Positions 34,869-43,189 of a stretch of 64,000 nt of DNA are shown in pieces; position 1 is the first letter of the stretch, and every line of letters starts with the position of its first letter. This DNA comes from an uncultured Lachnospiraceae bacterium (GTDB lineage Bacteria; Bacillota; Clostridia; Lachnospirales; Lachnospiraceae), in contig CAJTOR010000011.1 in assembly GCA_910577675.1 (NCBI GenBank), positions 28,522 through 92,521 on the forward strand, in the 5' to 3' direction. A program made the position numbers and the translations under genes. The notes beneath the pieces were generated by a model. It was not told the origin of the DNA. It did no database searches and worked only from the letters and a program-made list of their open reading frames with translations.

Positions 34869-34893
34869 TAGAATGGCGGAAAGGGGAGATGGC

Positions 34894-35343
34894 ATGGTTT
34901 CGTATATGAAAGGGGATTTGTTTGAATGTGGCGCGGATTGTCTGGTCAATGCTGTAAACTGTGAGGGAGTGATGGGGAAGGGGCTTGCCCTGCAATTTAA
35001 AACGCGCTTTCCGGAAAATTATAAATCCTATGTAAAAGCCTGCAAATCGGGTGAACTTAAAATCGGGAAGATTCATTTTTTTACCGAGAACGGAATTACC
35101 GTGGTCAATCTGCCCACAAAGGATAAATGGCGGCAGGCATCAAAAATAGAATATATAGAAGAGGGGATGCAGTGCCTTGTCAGATTGCTGCCGGAACTGG
35201 GTGTAAAAAAAATCGCAATTCCATCGTTGGGGTGCGGGAACGGCGGGCTTTTATGGGAGGATGTAAAAAAAGTAATTGAGGGGAAAATAAGTGGGCTGGA
35301 AGAGAAGTATGATTTTTTAATATTTGAGCCGATGGAACTTTAA
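34894..35343 (+). CDS. Macrodomain protein, ALC1/TARG1/DarG-like
   Basis: A single-domain protein of 149 aa from ATG 34894, placed after AAAGGGGAGA; an ATG at 34873 would add seven residues. Motifs: GDLFECGADCLVNAVNC, GVMGKGLALQF and PSLGCGNGGLLW, the ADP-ribose-binding loops. Enzymes of this class remove ADP-ribose from proteins or DNA, and yeast Poa1p of the same class hydrolyses ADP-ribose-1''-phosphate, a product derived from KptA action. No DarT toxin gene lies beside it. Its neighbour kptA suggests clearing of the KptA by-product (inference). Confidence 0.88.
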   Translation: MVSYMKGDLFECGADCLVNAVNCEGVMGKGLALQFKTRFPENYKSYVKACKSGELKIGKIHFFTENGITVVNLPTKDKWRQASKIEYIEEGMQCLVRLLPELGVKKIAIPSLGCGNGGLLWEDVKKVIEGKISGLEEKYDFLIFEPMEL

Positions 35344-35382
35344 CACGCCGTTCTCTTGACTTTTGTTTACGGGGAGAAAAAG

Positions 35383-35419
35383 AAGCAGCAGGATTCGCAC
35401 TGCTGCTTTGTCTTTTTTT
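35383..35419 (+). terminator. Rho-independent terminator after the macrodomain gene
   Basis: AAGCAGCAG (35383-35391) with CTGCTGCTT (35400-35408), an 8-nt loop, then TTGTCTTTTTTT. It separates kptA-macro from the following gene, which has its own promoter. Confidence 0.88.
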
Positions 35420-35421
35420 GA

Positions 35422-35511
35422 CCTTTGGTTTTCTCTCAGGCTGCGGGAAAAACAAAAGTTGTGGGCACAATCTACGGTGAAGAGTATGAGTGCAGGGTGG
35501 TGGTGGAGTAG
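35422..35511 (+). pseudogene. Possible C-terminal remnant of a Big_2 Ig-like domain
   Basis: A 29-codon frame without a start: its last part, AAGKTKVVGTIYGEEYECRV followed by VVE and a stop, reads like the last strands of a bacterial Ig-like (Big_2) domain of a secreted protein. The rest of such a gene is missing. It may be a leftover of what the accessory insertion replaced. It is short, so chance similarity is possible. Confidence 0.35.
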
Positions 35512-35538
35512 GGAAAATAATATATTTTCTGTATACTG

Positions 35539-35567
35539 TTGACATTTACAGAAAGTTGCGACATAAT
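35539..35567 (+). promoter_or_regulatory. Sigma-A promoter for the 681-aa gene
   Basis: Consensus TTGACA (35539-35544), 17-bp spacer, CATAAT (35562-35567). Transcription would start at about 35574, leaving a 75-nt leader. It shows that the downstream gene can be expressed apart from kptA and the macrodomain gene. Confidence 0.8.
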
Positions 35568-35650
35568 TTTAAGTAGAGCGAAACAGAGTGGGGCGATGTT
35601 TTGTGGCAGGGGGTTAGTCGGCAGTAAATAATACGAGGAGGGATTAGAAG

Positions 35651-37696
35651 ATGGAATTTTCAATGTTTAAGCAGGCATTACAAAAGAATTTTGCAAAGAT
35701 GACAAAGGATGTGCCACATTTGTTTGAGGTGGCGGTGGATAAGGATGAATTCTGGAATCTTTATCTTGATAGTTATCCTGCCGGGACGAATGAGATTTAC
35801 CGGACATGCAGGGAGCATGATTGTAGTTGCTGCAGACATTTTATAAAGAGAATCGGGAATTGCGTTGCAATTATAAATAATGAAATACATACCATCTGGG
35901 ATCTTGAGGTTGGGGATACGACATTCCAGCCGGTGGCGGATGCGCTGTCCGCCTATTTGAAGAACCGTGCTGTAACCGATGTTTATGTAAGCAGGGAGAA
36001 AACGGTCGGCACGGATAAAAACTTCGGGCAGCGGGAAGACGGGAAAGTGGAAACTTACGAACATTTTTATCTTGACCTGCCTGATAAATTCGTGGTAGAT
36101 AAAAGACATTCGGCGGGTGATATCCGCGGGGAATTCCGGGATACAAAAAATGTGTTTAAGCGCTCGTTAGAAGAGATCACACAGGAAAGTGTGATAACTG
36201 TTCTAGAACTGATCTCACAGAATTCCCTTTACCGCGGGGAGGAGTGGAAGGGTGCCTTGGATCAGTTTTTAAAATATCAGAAAGCTTATGAGAAAATTAA
36301 GTCCGAGGAAAAGAAAGAGAATTTTTTGTGGGAGAAGTCCGCTGCGGCGGGGGGTGCGGTCGGTAGAATCCGCAATCACAGTATGGGTACATTGCTTATC
36401 AATTTAAGCGAGGGCATGGATTTGGATGAAGCGGTGAAAAAATACGAACAGATTGTTGCGCCCGCCAATTACAAGCGCCCGAAGGCGATCTTCACCAAAA
36501 AGATGCTTGAGGATGCAAAGAAAAAGATTGAGGAACTTGGTTATATGCCATCCCTTAAACGCCGTTTTGCCACACTCGATGATATTTCCATCAACAACAT
36601 CCTTTTTTCCAACCGGGACGCAAAAAAGCGTATTTCAGATGTGGGCGATGTGTTTGCAGAAATGGAGCAGGAGATTGCAGTTGACATTAAGAAATTCTCC
36701 AAGGTGGAGGAAGTGAGCGCAGAGAATTTTATTAAAAATGTACTGCCAGTGGCAAGGGAACTTGAAATTTTCCTGGAAAACAGACATCATGCCAATTTGG
36801 TGTCCCTGATAGCTCCAGAGAATCCGGATGCGCCGGTTATGTTTAAGTGGAAGAATGGTTTTTCCTGGGCATATTCCGGCAATATTGCGGACAGTGACAT
36901 CAAGCAGAATGTGAAATCCGCAGGCGGGGCGGTGGACGGTGTCCTGCGCTTTTCCATACAGTGGAACGATATGGGTGACTGGGATCAAAACGACCTTGAT
37001 GCACACTGCAAGGAACCAAGCGGCGAGGAAATTATGTTTAACCATAAAATAAGCCGCACCGCGGGGCAGCTTGATGTGGATATTATCAACCCGGTTCAGA
37101 ACCACCCGGCAGTGGAAAATATTACCTGGGCGGACAAGAACACAATGGATAAGGGCAAATATCTGTTTTTTGTCCACCAGTATACGAACCGCGGTGGAAA
37201 AAATGGTTTTAGGGCGGAACTGGAGTTTAATGGAAATATTTACCAGTTCGATTACGCGAAAGAGCTTAGGCAGAATGAGAGAGTTCCGGTTGTGGAAGTG
37301 ACATTTGATGGCGAGAATTTTACGATGAAGGCTTTACTTGACTCCAATGTTTCCGTAAAGGAATTGTGGGGGGTAAAAACGAATCAGTTTGTGCCGGTAA
37401 CGGTTGTAATGTATTCCCCGAATTACTGGGATGAACAGGAGGGGATCGGGAACAGGCATTATTTCTTTATGTTAAAGGATTGTATAAATGACGAGAGGCC
37501 GAACGGAATGTTTAACGAATATCTGATTGAGGAATTAATGGAACACAGGCGGGTATTTGAAGCTCTCGGTTCTAAGATGCATGTGGAGGATATGGACGAC
37601 CAGCTATCCGGCATTGGATTTTCAACAACGAGAAGAAACGATGTGCTAGTCAAGGTAAAAGGGGCGAGCGAGAGAGTGATAAGGGTGAAGTTTTAG
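35651..37696 (+). CDS. Uncharacterised 681-aa protein with Cys cluster and DUF2135-like C-terminal domain
   Basis: No signal peptide or membrane segment, so probably cytoplasmic. The N-terminus has a Cys/His cluster (CREHDCSCCRHF, residues about 59-70) that could bind metal. The middle is mostly helical (MGTLLINLSEGMDLDEAVKK; IEELGYMPSLKRRFATLDDI). Residues about 430-560 contain DWDQNDLDAHCKEPSGEEI and GQLDVDIINPV, similar to DUF2135/YfaP-type domains with acidic, possibly metal-binding positions. The molecular function is unknown. Its own promoter and its position between an RNA 2'-phosphotransferase/macrodomain pair and an RNA ligase suggest a role in RNA repair or damage response. Confidence 0.8.
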   Translation: MEFSMFKQALQKNFAKMTKDVPHLFEVAVDKDEFWNLYLDSYPAGTNEIYRTCREHDCSCCRHFIKRIGNCVAIINNEIHTIWDLEVGDTTFQPVADALSAYLKNRAVTDVYVSREKTVGTDKNFGQREDGKVETYEHFYLDLPDKFVVDKRHSAGDIRGEFRDTKNVFKRSLEEITQESVITVLELISQNSLYRGEEWKGALDQFLKYQKAYEKIKSEEKKENFLWEKSAAAGGAVGRIRNHSMGTLLINLSEGMDLDEAVKKYEQIVAPANYKRPKAIFTKKMLEDAKKKIEELGYMPSLKRRFATLDDISINNILFSNRDAKKRISDVGDVFAEMEQEIAVDIKKFSKVEEVSAENFIKNVLPVARELEIFLENRHHANLVSLIAPENPDAPVMFKWKNGFSWAYSGNIADSDIKQNVKSAGGAVDGVLRFSIQWNDMGDWDQNDLDAHCKEPSGEEIMFNHKISRTAGQLDVDIINPVQNHPAVENITWADKNTMDKGKYLFFVHQYTNRGGKNGFRAELEFNGNIYQFDYAKELRQNERVPVVEVTFDGENFTMKALLDSNVSVKELWGVKTNQFVPVTVVMYSPNYWDEQEGIGNRHYFFMLKDCINDERPNGMFNEYLIEELMEHRRVFEALGSKMHVEDMDDQLSGIGFSTTRRNDVLVKVKGASERVIRVKF

Positions 37697-37815
37697 TAAT
37701 TAGTGAAGTGGGAATCAAATATTGTGCGGTGAGCACAATACCCAGAAAAGGCTTGTGTGGGCGGCACAGGATAGAGAGGGGATTTATTATGGTTTTGGTT
37801 TAAGGAGGCTTAAAG

Positions 37816-38454
37816 ATGACGGAGTACACGAAAATTGACACGATTTTTGAGCGTGATATGGAGGGGACAAAAAAGCTGATTGAGGGAAAATACCGCAGTG
37901 AAACTGTAGAATATCTTAAGGATAACCGGTGGATTGGCACGGAAAAGATTGACGGCACGAATATCGGAATTTTCTGGGATGGTCACAGTGTATCCTATCA
38001 GGGAAGAACCGAGAGGGCGCAGATTCCGGGGCATCTGATGGATAAATTGGCTGAGATGTTCGGGGGCACGGTCAATGAGGAATTGTTTGAACAGAAATTT
38101 GGACAGATGCAGGTGATTCTTTTTGGCGAGGGCTATGGTCCTAGAATCCAGAAGGGTGGTGGAAAGTATCGGGATGATGCTTCCTTTATACTCTTTGATG
38201 TTTATCTTCCGCAAAAGAATCTGTGGATGAAGCGCGATGCAGTGGAGGATATCGCAAAGACATTTGCGATCGATGTGGTTCCGGTAGTTTATGAGGGAGA
38301 TCTGCCAGGGGCAGTTGAGTATATAAAGGGAAAGCCAAAATCCACCATTGGGTCAGCTAATATGGAGGGAATTGTATGCAGACCGGCAGTTGAGATGTAT
38401 GATCGGATGGGGAGAAGGCTGATGGTAAAGATTAAAGTGTGTGATTTTGAGTAG
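37816..38454 (+). CDS. RNA ligase, Rnl2-type nucleotidyltransferase core
   Basis: A 212-aa ligase with all nucleotidyltransferase motifs: I EKIDGTN (Lys44 would take AMP), III FGEGYG, IIIa FILFDVYL, IV MEGIVCRP and V MVKIKV. It would seal 3'-OH/5'-phosphate RNA ends with ATP. It lacks the C-terminal domain of T4 Rnl2, so it is a minimal ligase. TAAGGAGG lies 8 bp before ATG, 119 bp after the 681-aa gene. No polynucleotide kinase/phosphatase gene is nearby to prepare damaged ends. Genes of this type are frequent in phages. Confidence 0.88.
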   Translation: MTEYTKIDTIFERDMEGTKKLIEGKYRSETVEYLKDNRWIGTEKIDGTNIGIFWDGHSVSYQGRTERAQIPGHLMDKLAEMFGGTVNEELFEQKFGQMQVILFGEGYGPRIQKGGGKYRDDASFILFDVYLPQKNLWMKRDAVEDIAKTFAIDVVPVVYEGDLPGAVEYIKGKPKSTIGSANMEGIVCRPAVEMYDRMGRRLMVKIKVCDFE

Positions 38455-38699
38455 CGGGTGGACCGGCTTCGATACAAAGGTTGAAAACCTCGCAGTTGAT
38501 ATGCGGAGTAATTGGATATTTTATCTGTTGGAATCGGATCATGGGGGATTGTAGCGGGGGCTATTCGAATAAGGAGTAAAATATGGGTGGGAGGTATGGT
38601 TGTTTAGGAATAAAGATTTTGGATAAAGGCGGGACAAAAGGAGTGGGAGAGTGAGAAAATAAGGGAATGATTAAAGGTGTTTTCATATGGAGGTTTAGA

Positions 38700-39086
38700 A
38701 TGGATAGTGAAGAAATGTTTATTAAGGCAGCCAGGAAAAAAATGAGATTTCCGTACAAGGGGCAGGCGACAGTTGAGGATTTATGGGATTTGCCGGTTAC
38801 AGAACTCGACAAGATTTTTAAGATTCTGAACGCGGAGGCGAAGAAGGCGAAAGAGGAGAGTCTTCTTGAAACCAAATCTGAGGAGAGTGAGAAACTGGCG
38901 GTAAGGATCGGGATAATCAAGTATATTGTTTCTGTGAAGCTTGAGGAGAAGAAAGAGGCGGAACTGGCAAAGGAACGCAAGGAACAGAAGCAGAGGATTA
39001 TGAAAGTCCTCGCAAGCAAGCAGGATGAGGAGTTAAAGGGAAAATCGGTTGAGGAGCTTGAGAAGATGCTGGAGGAGCTTAAATAG
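38700..39086 (+). CDS. Small coiled-coil protein, unknown function
   Basis: A 128-aa charged protein from ATG 38700 (GGAGG 8 bp upstream); an open extension of 11 codons upstream has no site. The N-terminal part (KAARKKMRFPYKGQATVEDL; LWDLPVTELDKIF) looks folded and the rest is Lys/Glu-rich coiled coil. It resembles small phage-encoded proteins, but I do not recognise a named family. It lies between the RNA ligase and hsdS genes. Confidence 0.65.
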   Translation: MDSEEMFIKAARKKMRFPYKGQATVEDLWDLPVTELDKIFKILNAEAKKAKEESLLETKSEESEKLAVRIGIIKYIVSVKLEEKKEAELAKERKEQKQRIMKVLASKQDEELKGKSVEELEKMLEELK

Positions 39087-39149
39087 GGGAGGGGATAACG
39101 AAATAAAAGAGGATGTTGAACTTATTAATGTACTAAAGGAGGTGTGGGA

Positions 39150-40298
39150 ATGGCAGACACACCGAATATAAGATTTAAGGGATTTTCGGATGGTTGGGTG
39201 CGGCAGAAACTGGGAGAAATTTCCTTCTCCTACTCCGGCGGTACGCCCAAAGTTGGAAAGAGTGAGTATTATGGAGGGGCGATCCCATTTATCCGGTCGG
39301 GGGAAATTGCTGCGGACAAAACAGAGTTATTTATCACAGAAGATGGTTTTAAAAATTCTTCCGCGGCAATGGTTGAGGAAGGCAATATCCTTTATGCCTT
39401 ATATGGTGCGACAAGTGGGGAAGTAAGCCGCGCGAAACTAAAAGGTGCCATAAATCAGGCGATACTGGCAATTATACCGAATCCTGGATATGATGCAGAA
39501 TATCTTATGCAGTGGCTTAGGAATAAAAAACAATTTATTATTAATACCTATCTGCAGGGCGGGCAGGGAAATTTATCCGGAGCTATTGTAAAAGATTTGA
39601 TGGTCGATATTCCCGGTACCGCTGAGCAGAATATGATAGGAGCCTTTCTAAATAATGTTGACCAGCTTATTATCCTTCATCAGTGTAAATGTGACGAAAT
39701 AAGAAAACTAAAGAAATACATGATGAAAAAAATGTTTCCTCGAAACGGCAAGAAGATTCCACAGATTCGATTTGCAGGGTTTACTGATAATTGGGAACAG
39801 CGGAAGTTAGGGGATGAGGCGACAGGGATAATTGCAGGTGGTGATATTGATAGGGACTTAATTCTTGATAAAGGGCGCTATCCTGTTATTGCCAACGCTT
39901 TAACAAATGATGGAATAGTAGGATACTATAATTCAGAATTTCGAGTTAAGGCTCCTGCGGTTACCATTACGGGGCGTGGGGATGTTGGTCATGCCAGGGC
40001 GCGAAATATTGATTTTACACCCGTTGTACGGCTTCTTTCTGTGAAATCGGACCACGATGTTTTTTTCCTTGAAAATGCAATTAACACATTGCATATAGCC
40101 GTTGAGTCCACGGGTGTCCCGCAGCTTACCGTTCCGCAACTTGCAAAATATGAATTGTTTTTTCCAAAAACACTCGAGGAAGAAAAGGAGATCGGAAGAT
40201 ATTTTTGCCGCTTCGACCAGCTTATTACCCTGCATCAACGTAAGTGCAATGAAATAAAAGAATTTAAAAAGTTTATGTTAAAGAATATATTTCCATAG
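39150..40298 (+). CDS. hsdS: Type I restriction-modification specificity subunit HsdS (orphan)
   Basis: A 382-aa HsdS with two target-recognition domains (about residues 10-150 and 205-345), each followed by a matching helix (DQLIILHQCKCDEIRKLKKY; DQLITLHQRKCNEIKEFKKF). NIRFKGFSDGWVRQKLG and QIRFAGFTDNWEQRKLG start the two halves. ATG 39150 follows AAAGGAGGTG. HsdM and HsdR are absent from the window, so it is an orphan here; it could act with a remote system. Recognition sequence not readable. Confidence 0.93.
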   Translation: MADTPNIRFKGFSDGWVRQKLGEISFSYSGGTPKVGKSEYYGGAIPFIRSGEIAADKTELFITEDGFKNSSAAMVEEGNILYALYGATSGEVSRAKLKGAINQAILAIIPNPGYDAEYLMQWLRNKKQFIINTYLQGGQGNLSGAIVKDLMVDIPGTAEQNMIGAFLNNVDQLIILHQCKCDEIRKLKKYMMKKMFPRNGKKIPQIRFAGFTDNWEQRKLGDEATGIIAGGDIDRDLILDKGRYPVIANALTNDGIVGYYNSEFRVKAPAVTITGRGDVGHARARNIDFTPVVRLLSVKSDHDVFFLENAINTLHIAVESTGVPQLTVPQLAKYELFFPKTLEEEKEIGRYFCRFDQLITLHQRKCNEIKEFKKFMLKNIFP

Positions 40299-40472
40299 TG
40301 GGTACTTAGAAGCGAAGATTTTTAATAAGTCAAAAAACAGGGGTATAAGTGTGTTATAGAGTGGAAACTTACGTATTTAAAAAGTCTGCAATTGAGAGGA
40401 CAGAGGGTGGAGGGAGCAGCAACGGGATAAAGTTTCGAAAAGAGTAGTATTCTGAGATTAATTGGAGTAAAT

Positions 40473-41288
40473 ATGCAGATACAAATCAAAGATGATTTTG
40501 ACTTGGAAAAAATTTCAGTCAGCGGTCAGTGTTTTCGAGTCAGGCAGTTTGAGGATGGTACATTTCGCTTCATAACGGGGGAGCATGTAATTTACATACG
40601 CAGGGAGGGAACGGATCAGTTTTTTGTTTCCTGTGACGAGGATAATTGGAAAAATATTTGGAGTGTTTATTTTGATCTTGGACGTAGCTATGGAGAAATT
40701 TATCGTGCGGAGTGTGATAAGCATCCGTTTATACAGGAGGCGATGGGTTATGGCAGGGGACTAAGGGTTCTGCGCCAGAATCCATGGGAAATGCTTGTAA
40801 CATTTATTATTTCGCAGAGAAAGAGTATTCCTGCCATATCAAAGTCAGTGGAGATGTTGGCGGCAAAGTACGGGCACTGCATTGATACGGGGTACGAATC
40901 GCTTCGCACTTTTCCGACACCGCAGGAAATGGCGTGTGCGTCGGAGGATGAACTTATGGAGTGCAGTCTGGGATACCGCACAAAGTATGTGCTTGACGCG
41001 CTGCATCAGGTGCTCACAGGAAGTCTTGATCTGGATTCGGTTTCGGCTTACAGTGATGAAGATTTGCTATCGAAATTGCAGAATGTCCACGGTGTGGGGA
41101 AAAAGGTGGCTAACTGTGTCAGTTTGTTTGGCTATGGGAGAACGGGCTGCGTTCCGGTTGATGTCTGGATTTCAAGGGCAATTGAGAAAGAGTGTAAGGG
41201 AGAGGACCCGTTTCATCTTTTCGGGGAAAATGCGGGGATTATCCAGCAGTATGTTTTCTATTATGAAAAGCGCCATCCACAGAAATAA
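40473..41288 (+). CDS. OGG1-like 8-oxoguanine DNA glycosylase
   Basis: A 271-aa HhH-GPD DNA repair enzyme. The N-terminal domain has SGQCFRV and the helical core QNPWEMLVTFIISQRKS. The hairpin motif GVGKKVANCVSLFGYGRTG with Lys211 and the downstream PVDVWI with Asp230 fit the bifunctional OGG1 pattern. It should excise 8-oxoguanine. The start ATG has only a weak site. The stop is inside a terminator stem. Confidence 0.87.
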   Translation: MQIQIKDDFDLEKISVSGQCFRVRQFEDGTFRFITGEHVIYIRREGTDQFFVSCDEDNWKNIWSVYFDLGRSYGEIYRAECDKHPFIQEAMGYGRGLRVLRQNPWEMLVTFIISQRKSIPAISKSVEMLAAKYGHCIDTGYESLRTFPTPQEMACASEDELMECSLGYRTKYVLDALHQVLTGSLDLDSVSAYSDEDLLSKLQNVHGVGKKVANCVSLFGYGRTGCVPVDVWISRAIEKECKGEDPFHLFGENAGIIQQYVFYYEKRHPQK

Positions 41289-41304
41289 TGGAGGGCGCTT
41301 TTTT
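41267..41304 (+). terminator. Rho-independent terminator overlapping the glycosylase stop codon
   Basis: AAAGCGCCATCCA (41267-41279) pairs with TGGAGGGCGCTTT (41289-41301), 13 pairs with one A-G mismatch, then T run. The 5' arm encodes the last residues of the glycosylase. Confidence 0.9.
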
Positions 41305-41442
41305 CTGATATCAAACAGGGGAGTTAAAAGAATCTTTATTCATGCGTTTGCCGCGAAAAATCCAGCCTTCCCGATTGACAAATTCCTCCCAAGATATTAT
41401 GATAGCAATAGTTTTAACTTAATAGATTTGGAGGACAGGACA

Positions 41443-43035
41443 TTGCAGGATTATGCAGAAGAAATAAAAAAGAGAAGGACATTTGCCATTATTTCCCATC
41501 CGGATGCCGGAAAGACCACTCTGACGGAAAAATTGCTGCTCTACGGGGGGGCGATCAATCTGGCAGGTTCGGTCAAGGGCAAGAAAACTGCGAAACATGC
41601 GGTTTCAGACTGGATGGAGATAGAGAAGGAGCGCGGTATTTCCGTAACTTCGTCGGTGATGCAGTTTAATTATGATGGTTACTGTATCAATATCCTTGAT
41701 ACGCCGGGACACCAGGATTTCTCGGAGGATACTTACCGCACGCTGATGGCGGCGGATTCCGCCGTTATGGTGATTGACGGTTCAAAGGGCGTTGAGGCGC
41801 AGACCATCAAGTTGTTCAAGGTCTGTGTGATGCGCCATATCCCGATTTTTACTTTTATCAATAAGATGGACCGTGAGGCGAAGGATACGTTTGAGTTGCT
41901 TGATGATATTGAAACAGTACTCGGGATTGCAACCTGCCCTGTAAACTGGCCGATCGGTTCGGGCAAACGCTTCCAGGGTGTGTATGACCGCAATACGAAA
42001 ACGATTTCGCGCTTTACCGCAGCAAATAACGGGATGAAGGAAGTGGATTCCGTTGAAGTGACGATCGGGGATGCGCGGACGGATGAGATTATAGGGAAGG
42101 AGGCACATGATATCCTTTCGGGGGAAATCGAACTTCTTGATGGGGCGGCACAGGAGTTTGACCTGGATTTGGTGCGTGCCGGGGAGCTGACACCGGTGTT
42201 TTTTGGTTCGGCGTTAACGAATTTCGGTGTGGAAACCTTTTTAAAGCATTTCCTTGAGATGACGACAACGCCGCTTCCGCGGGTTTCGGACGCGGGTTCA
42301 ATCGACCCGGTGACAAATGATTTTTCGGCGTTTGTGTTTAAGATTCAGGCAAATATGAATAAAATGCACCGCGACCGCATTGCATTTATGCGTATCTGTT
42401 CGGGCAAGTTTGATGCCGAAGAGGAGGTTTACCATGTGCAGGGTGCCAGAAAACTGCGTCTTTCGCAGCCGCAGCAGCTTATGGCGCAGGAGCGCAAAAT
42501 TCTTGATGAGGCATATGCGGGGGATATTATCGGCGTGTTTGATCCGGGAATTTTTTCAATTGGCGATACTTTATGTGCGCCCGGGAAGAAGTTTGCCTAT
42601 GAGGGGATTCCTACCTTTGCACCGGAGCATTTTGCGAAGATACGCCAGGTGGATACGATGAAGCGCAAGCAGTTTGTCAAGGGTGTGACGCAGATTGCGC
42701 AGGAGGGCGCGATACAGATTTTCCAGGAGTTTAATACCGGAATGGAGGAGATCATCGTCGGGGTGGTCGGCGTATTGCAGTTTGATGTATTAAAATTCCG
42801 TCTGGAGTCAGAATATAATGTGGAGATCAGGCTTGAGCCATTGCCATACGAACATATTCGCTGGATTGAAAATAAGGATGCGGTGGATGTTGCAGGGCTT
42901 TCAGTAACTTCGGATACCAAGCGTGTAAAGGATATGAAAGGCAATCCTCTGCTGCTTTTTGTACATGCATGGAGCATCGGGACAGTACAGGAAAGAAATA
43001 AAGAATTGAAATTGTCAGAATTTTCCAGAAACTAG
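41443..43035 (+). CDS. prfC: Peptide chain release factor 3
   Basis: A 530-aa translational GTPase that recycles RF1/RF2. G1 SHPDAGKTTLTEKLL, G2 region KERGISVTSSVMQF, G3 DTPGHQDF, G4 NKMD. The start is TTG 41443, 8 bp after TTTGGAGGAC; the frame is open for another 560 bp upstream but that only mirrors the glycosylase gene. The normal RF3 length supports this start. The upstream 140 bp lacks a clear promoter. Confidence 0.95.
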   Translation: MQDYAEEIKKRRTFAIISHPDAGKTTLTEKLLLYGGAINLAGSVKGKKTAKHAVSDWMEIEKERGISVTSSVMQFNYDGYCINILDTPGHQDFSEDTYRTLMAADSAVMVIDGSKGVEAQTIKLFKVCVMRHIPIFTFINKMDREAKDTFELLDDIETVLGIATCPVNWPIGSGKRFQGVYDRNTKTISRFTAANNGMKEVDSVEVTIGDARTDEIIGKEAHDILSGEIELLDGAAQEFDLDLVRAGELTPVFFGSALTNFGVETFLKHFLEMTTTPLPRVSDAGSIDPVTNDFSAFVFKIQANMNKMHRDRIAFMRICSGKFDAEEEVYHVQGARKLRLSQPQQLMAQERKILDEAYAGDIIGVFDPGIFSIGDTLCAPGKKFAYEGIPTFAPEHFAKIRQVDTMKRKQFVKGVTQIAQEGAIQIFQEFNTGMEEIIVGVVGVLQFDVLKFRLESEYNVEIRLEPLPYEHIRWIENKDAVDVAGLSVTSDTKRVKDMKGNPLLLFVHAWSIGTVQERNKELKLSEFSRN

Positions 43036-43044
43036 TGGATCACA

Positions 43045-43076
43045 GGCGCGGGGGAGGATTTCTGCGGAACTAAAAA
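43045..43076 (+). repeat. GGAACT element, 3'-half copy D
   Basis: 32 bp (GGCGCGGGGG to GCGGAACTAAAAA) identical to 43147-43178 in copy E, 102 bp apart. The end of prfC (CAGAAA at about 43026-43031) can pair with TTTCTG (43060-43064 region), so even the half copy can form the terminal stem. Confidence 0.75.
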
Positions 43077-43178
43077 AACAGCAGAAAACCGGAACCGCGC
43101 TGGAAGGCATTTTTTTGGCGAAGCAGAAAAAAGGCCTTCCGTGGAGGGCGCGGGGGAGGATTTCTGCGGAACTAAAAA
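43077..43178 (+). repeat. GGAACT element, copy E (before the glycosyltransferase gene)
   Basis: Terminal stem GCAGAAA (43081-43087) with TTTCTGC (43161-43167), then GGAACT, then AAAAATAGGAGC, the ribosome binding site of the next gene. Inner stems CCGCGC (43095-43100) with GCGCGG (43148-43153) and GGAAGGC (43102-43108) with GCCTTCC (43134-43140). It begins with AAACAGCA as do copies A and B, but its inner sequence is different. Confidence 0.7.
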
Positions 43179-43189
43179 TAGGAGCAAAT

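Noticed and set aside
34894..35343. DarG antitoxin of a DarTG system
   Set aside because: No DarT-like ADP-ribosyltransferase gene lies next to it, and the protein ends after the macrodomain.
40882..41442. N-terminal extension of the prfC frame
   Set aside because: It lies in another frame over the glycosylase gene, crosses a terminator and has no RF3 similarity; TTG 41443 with a good site gives the normal RF3 length.
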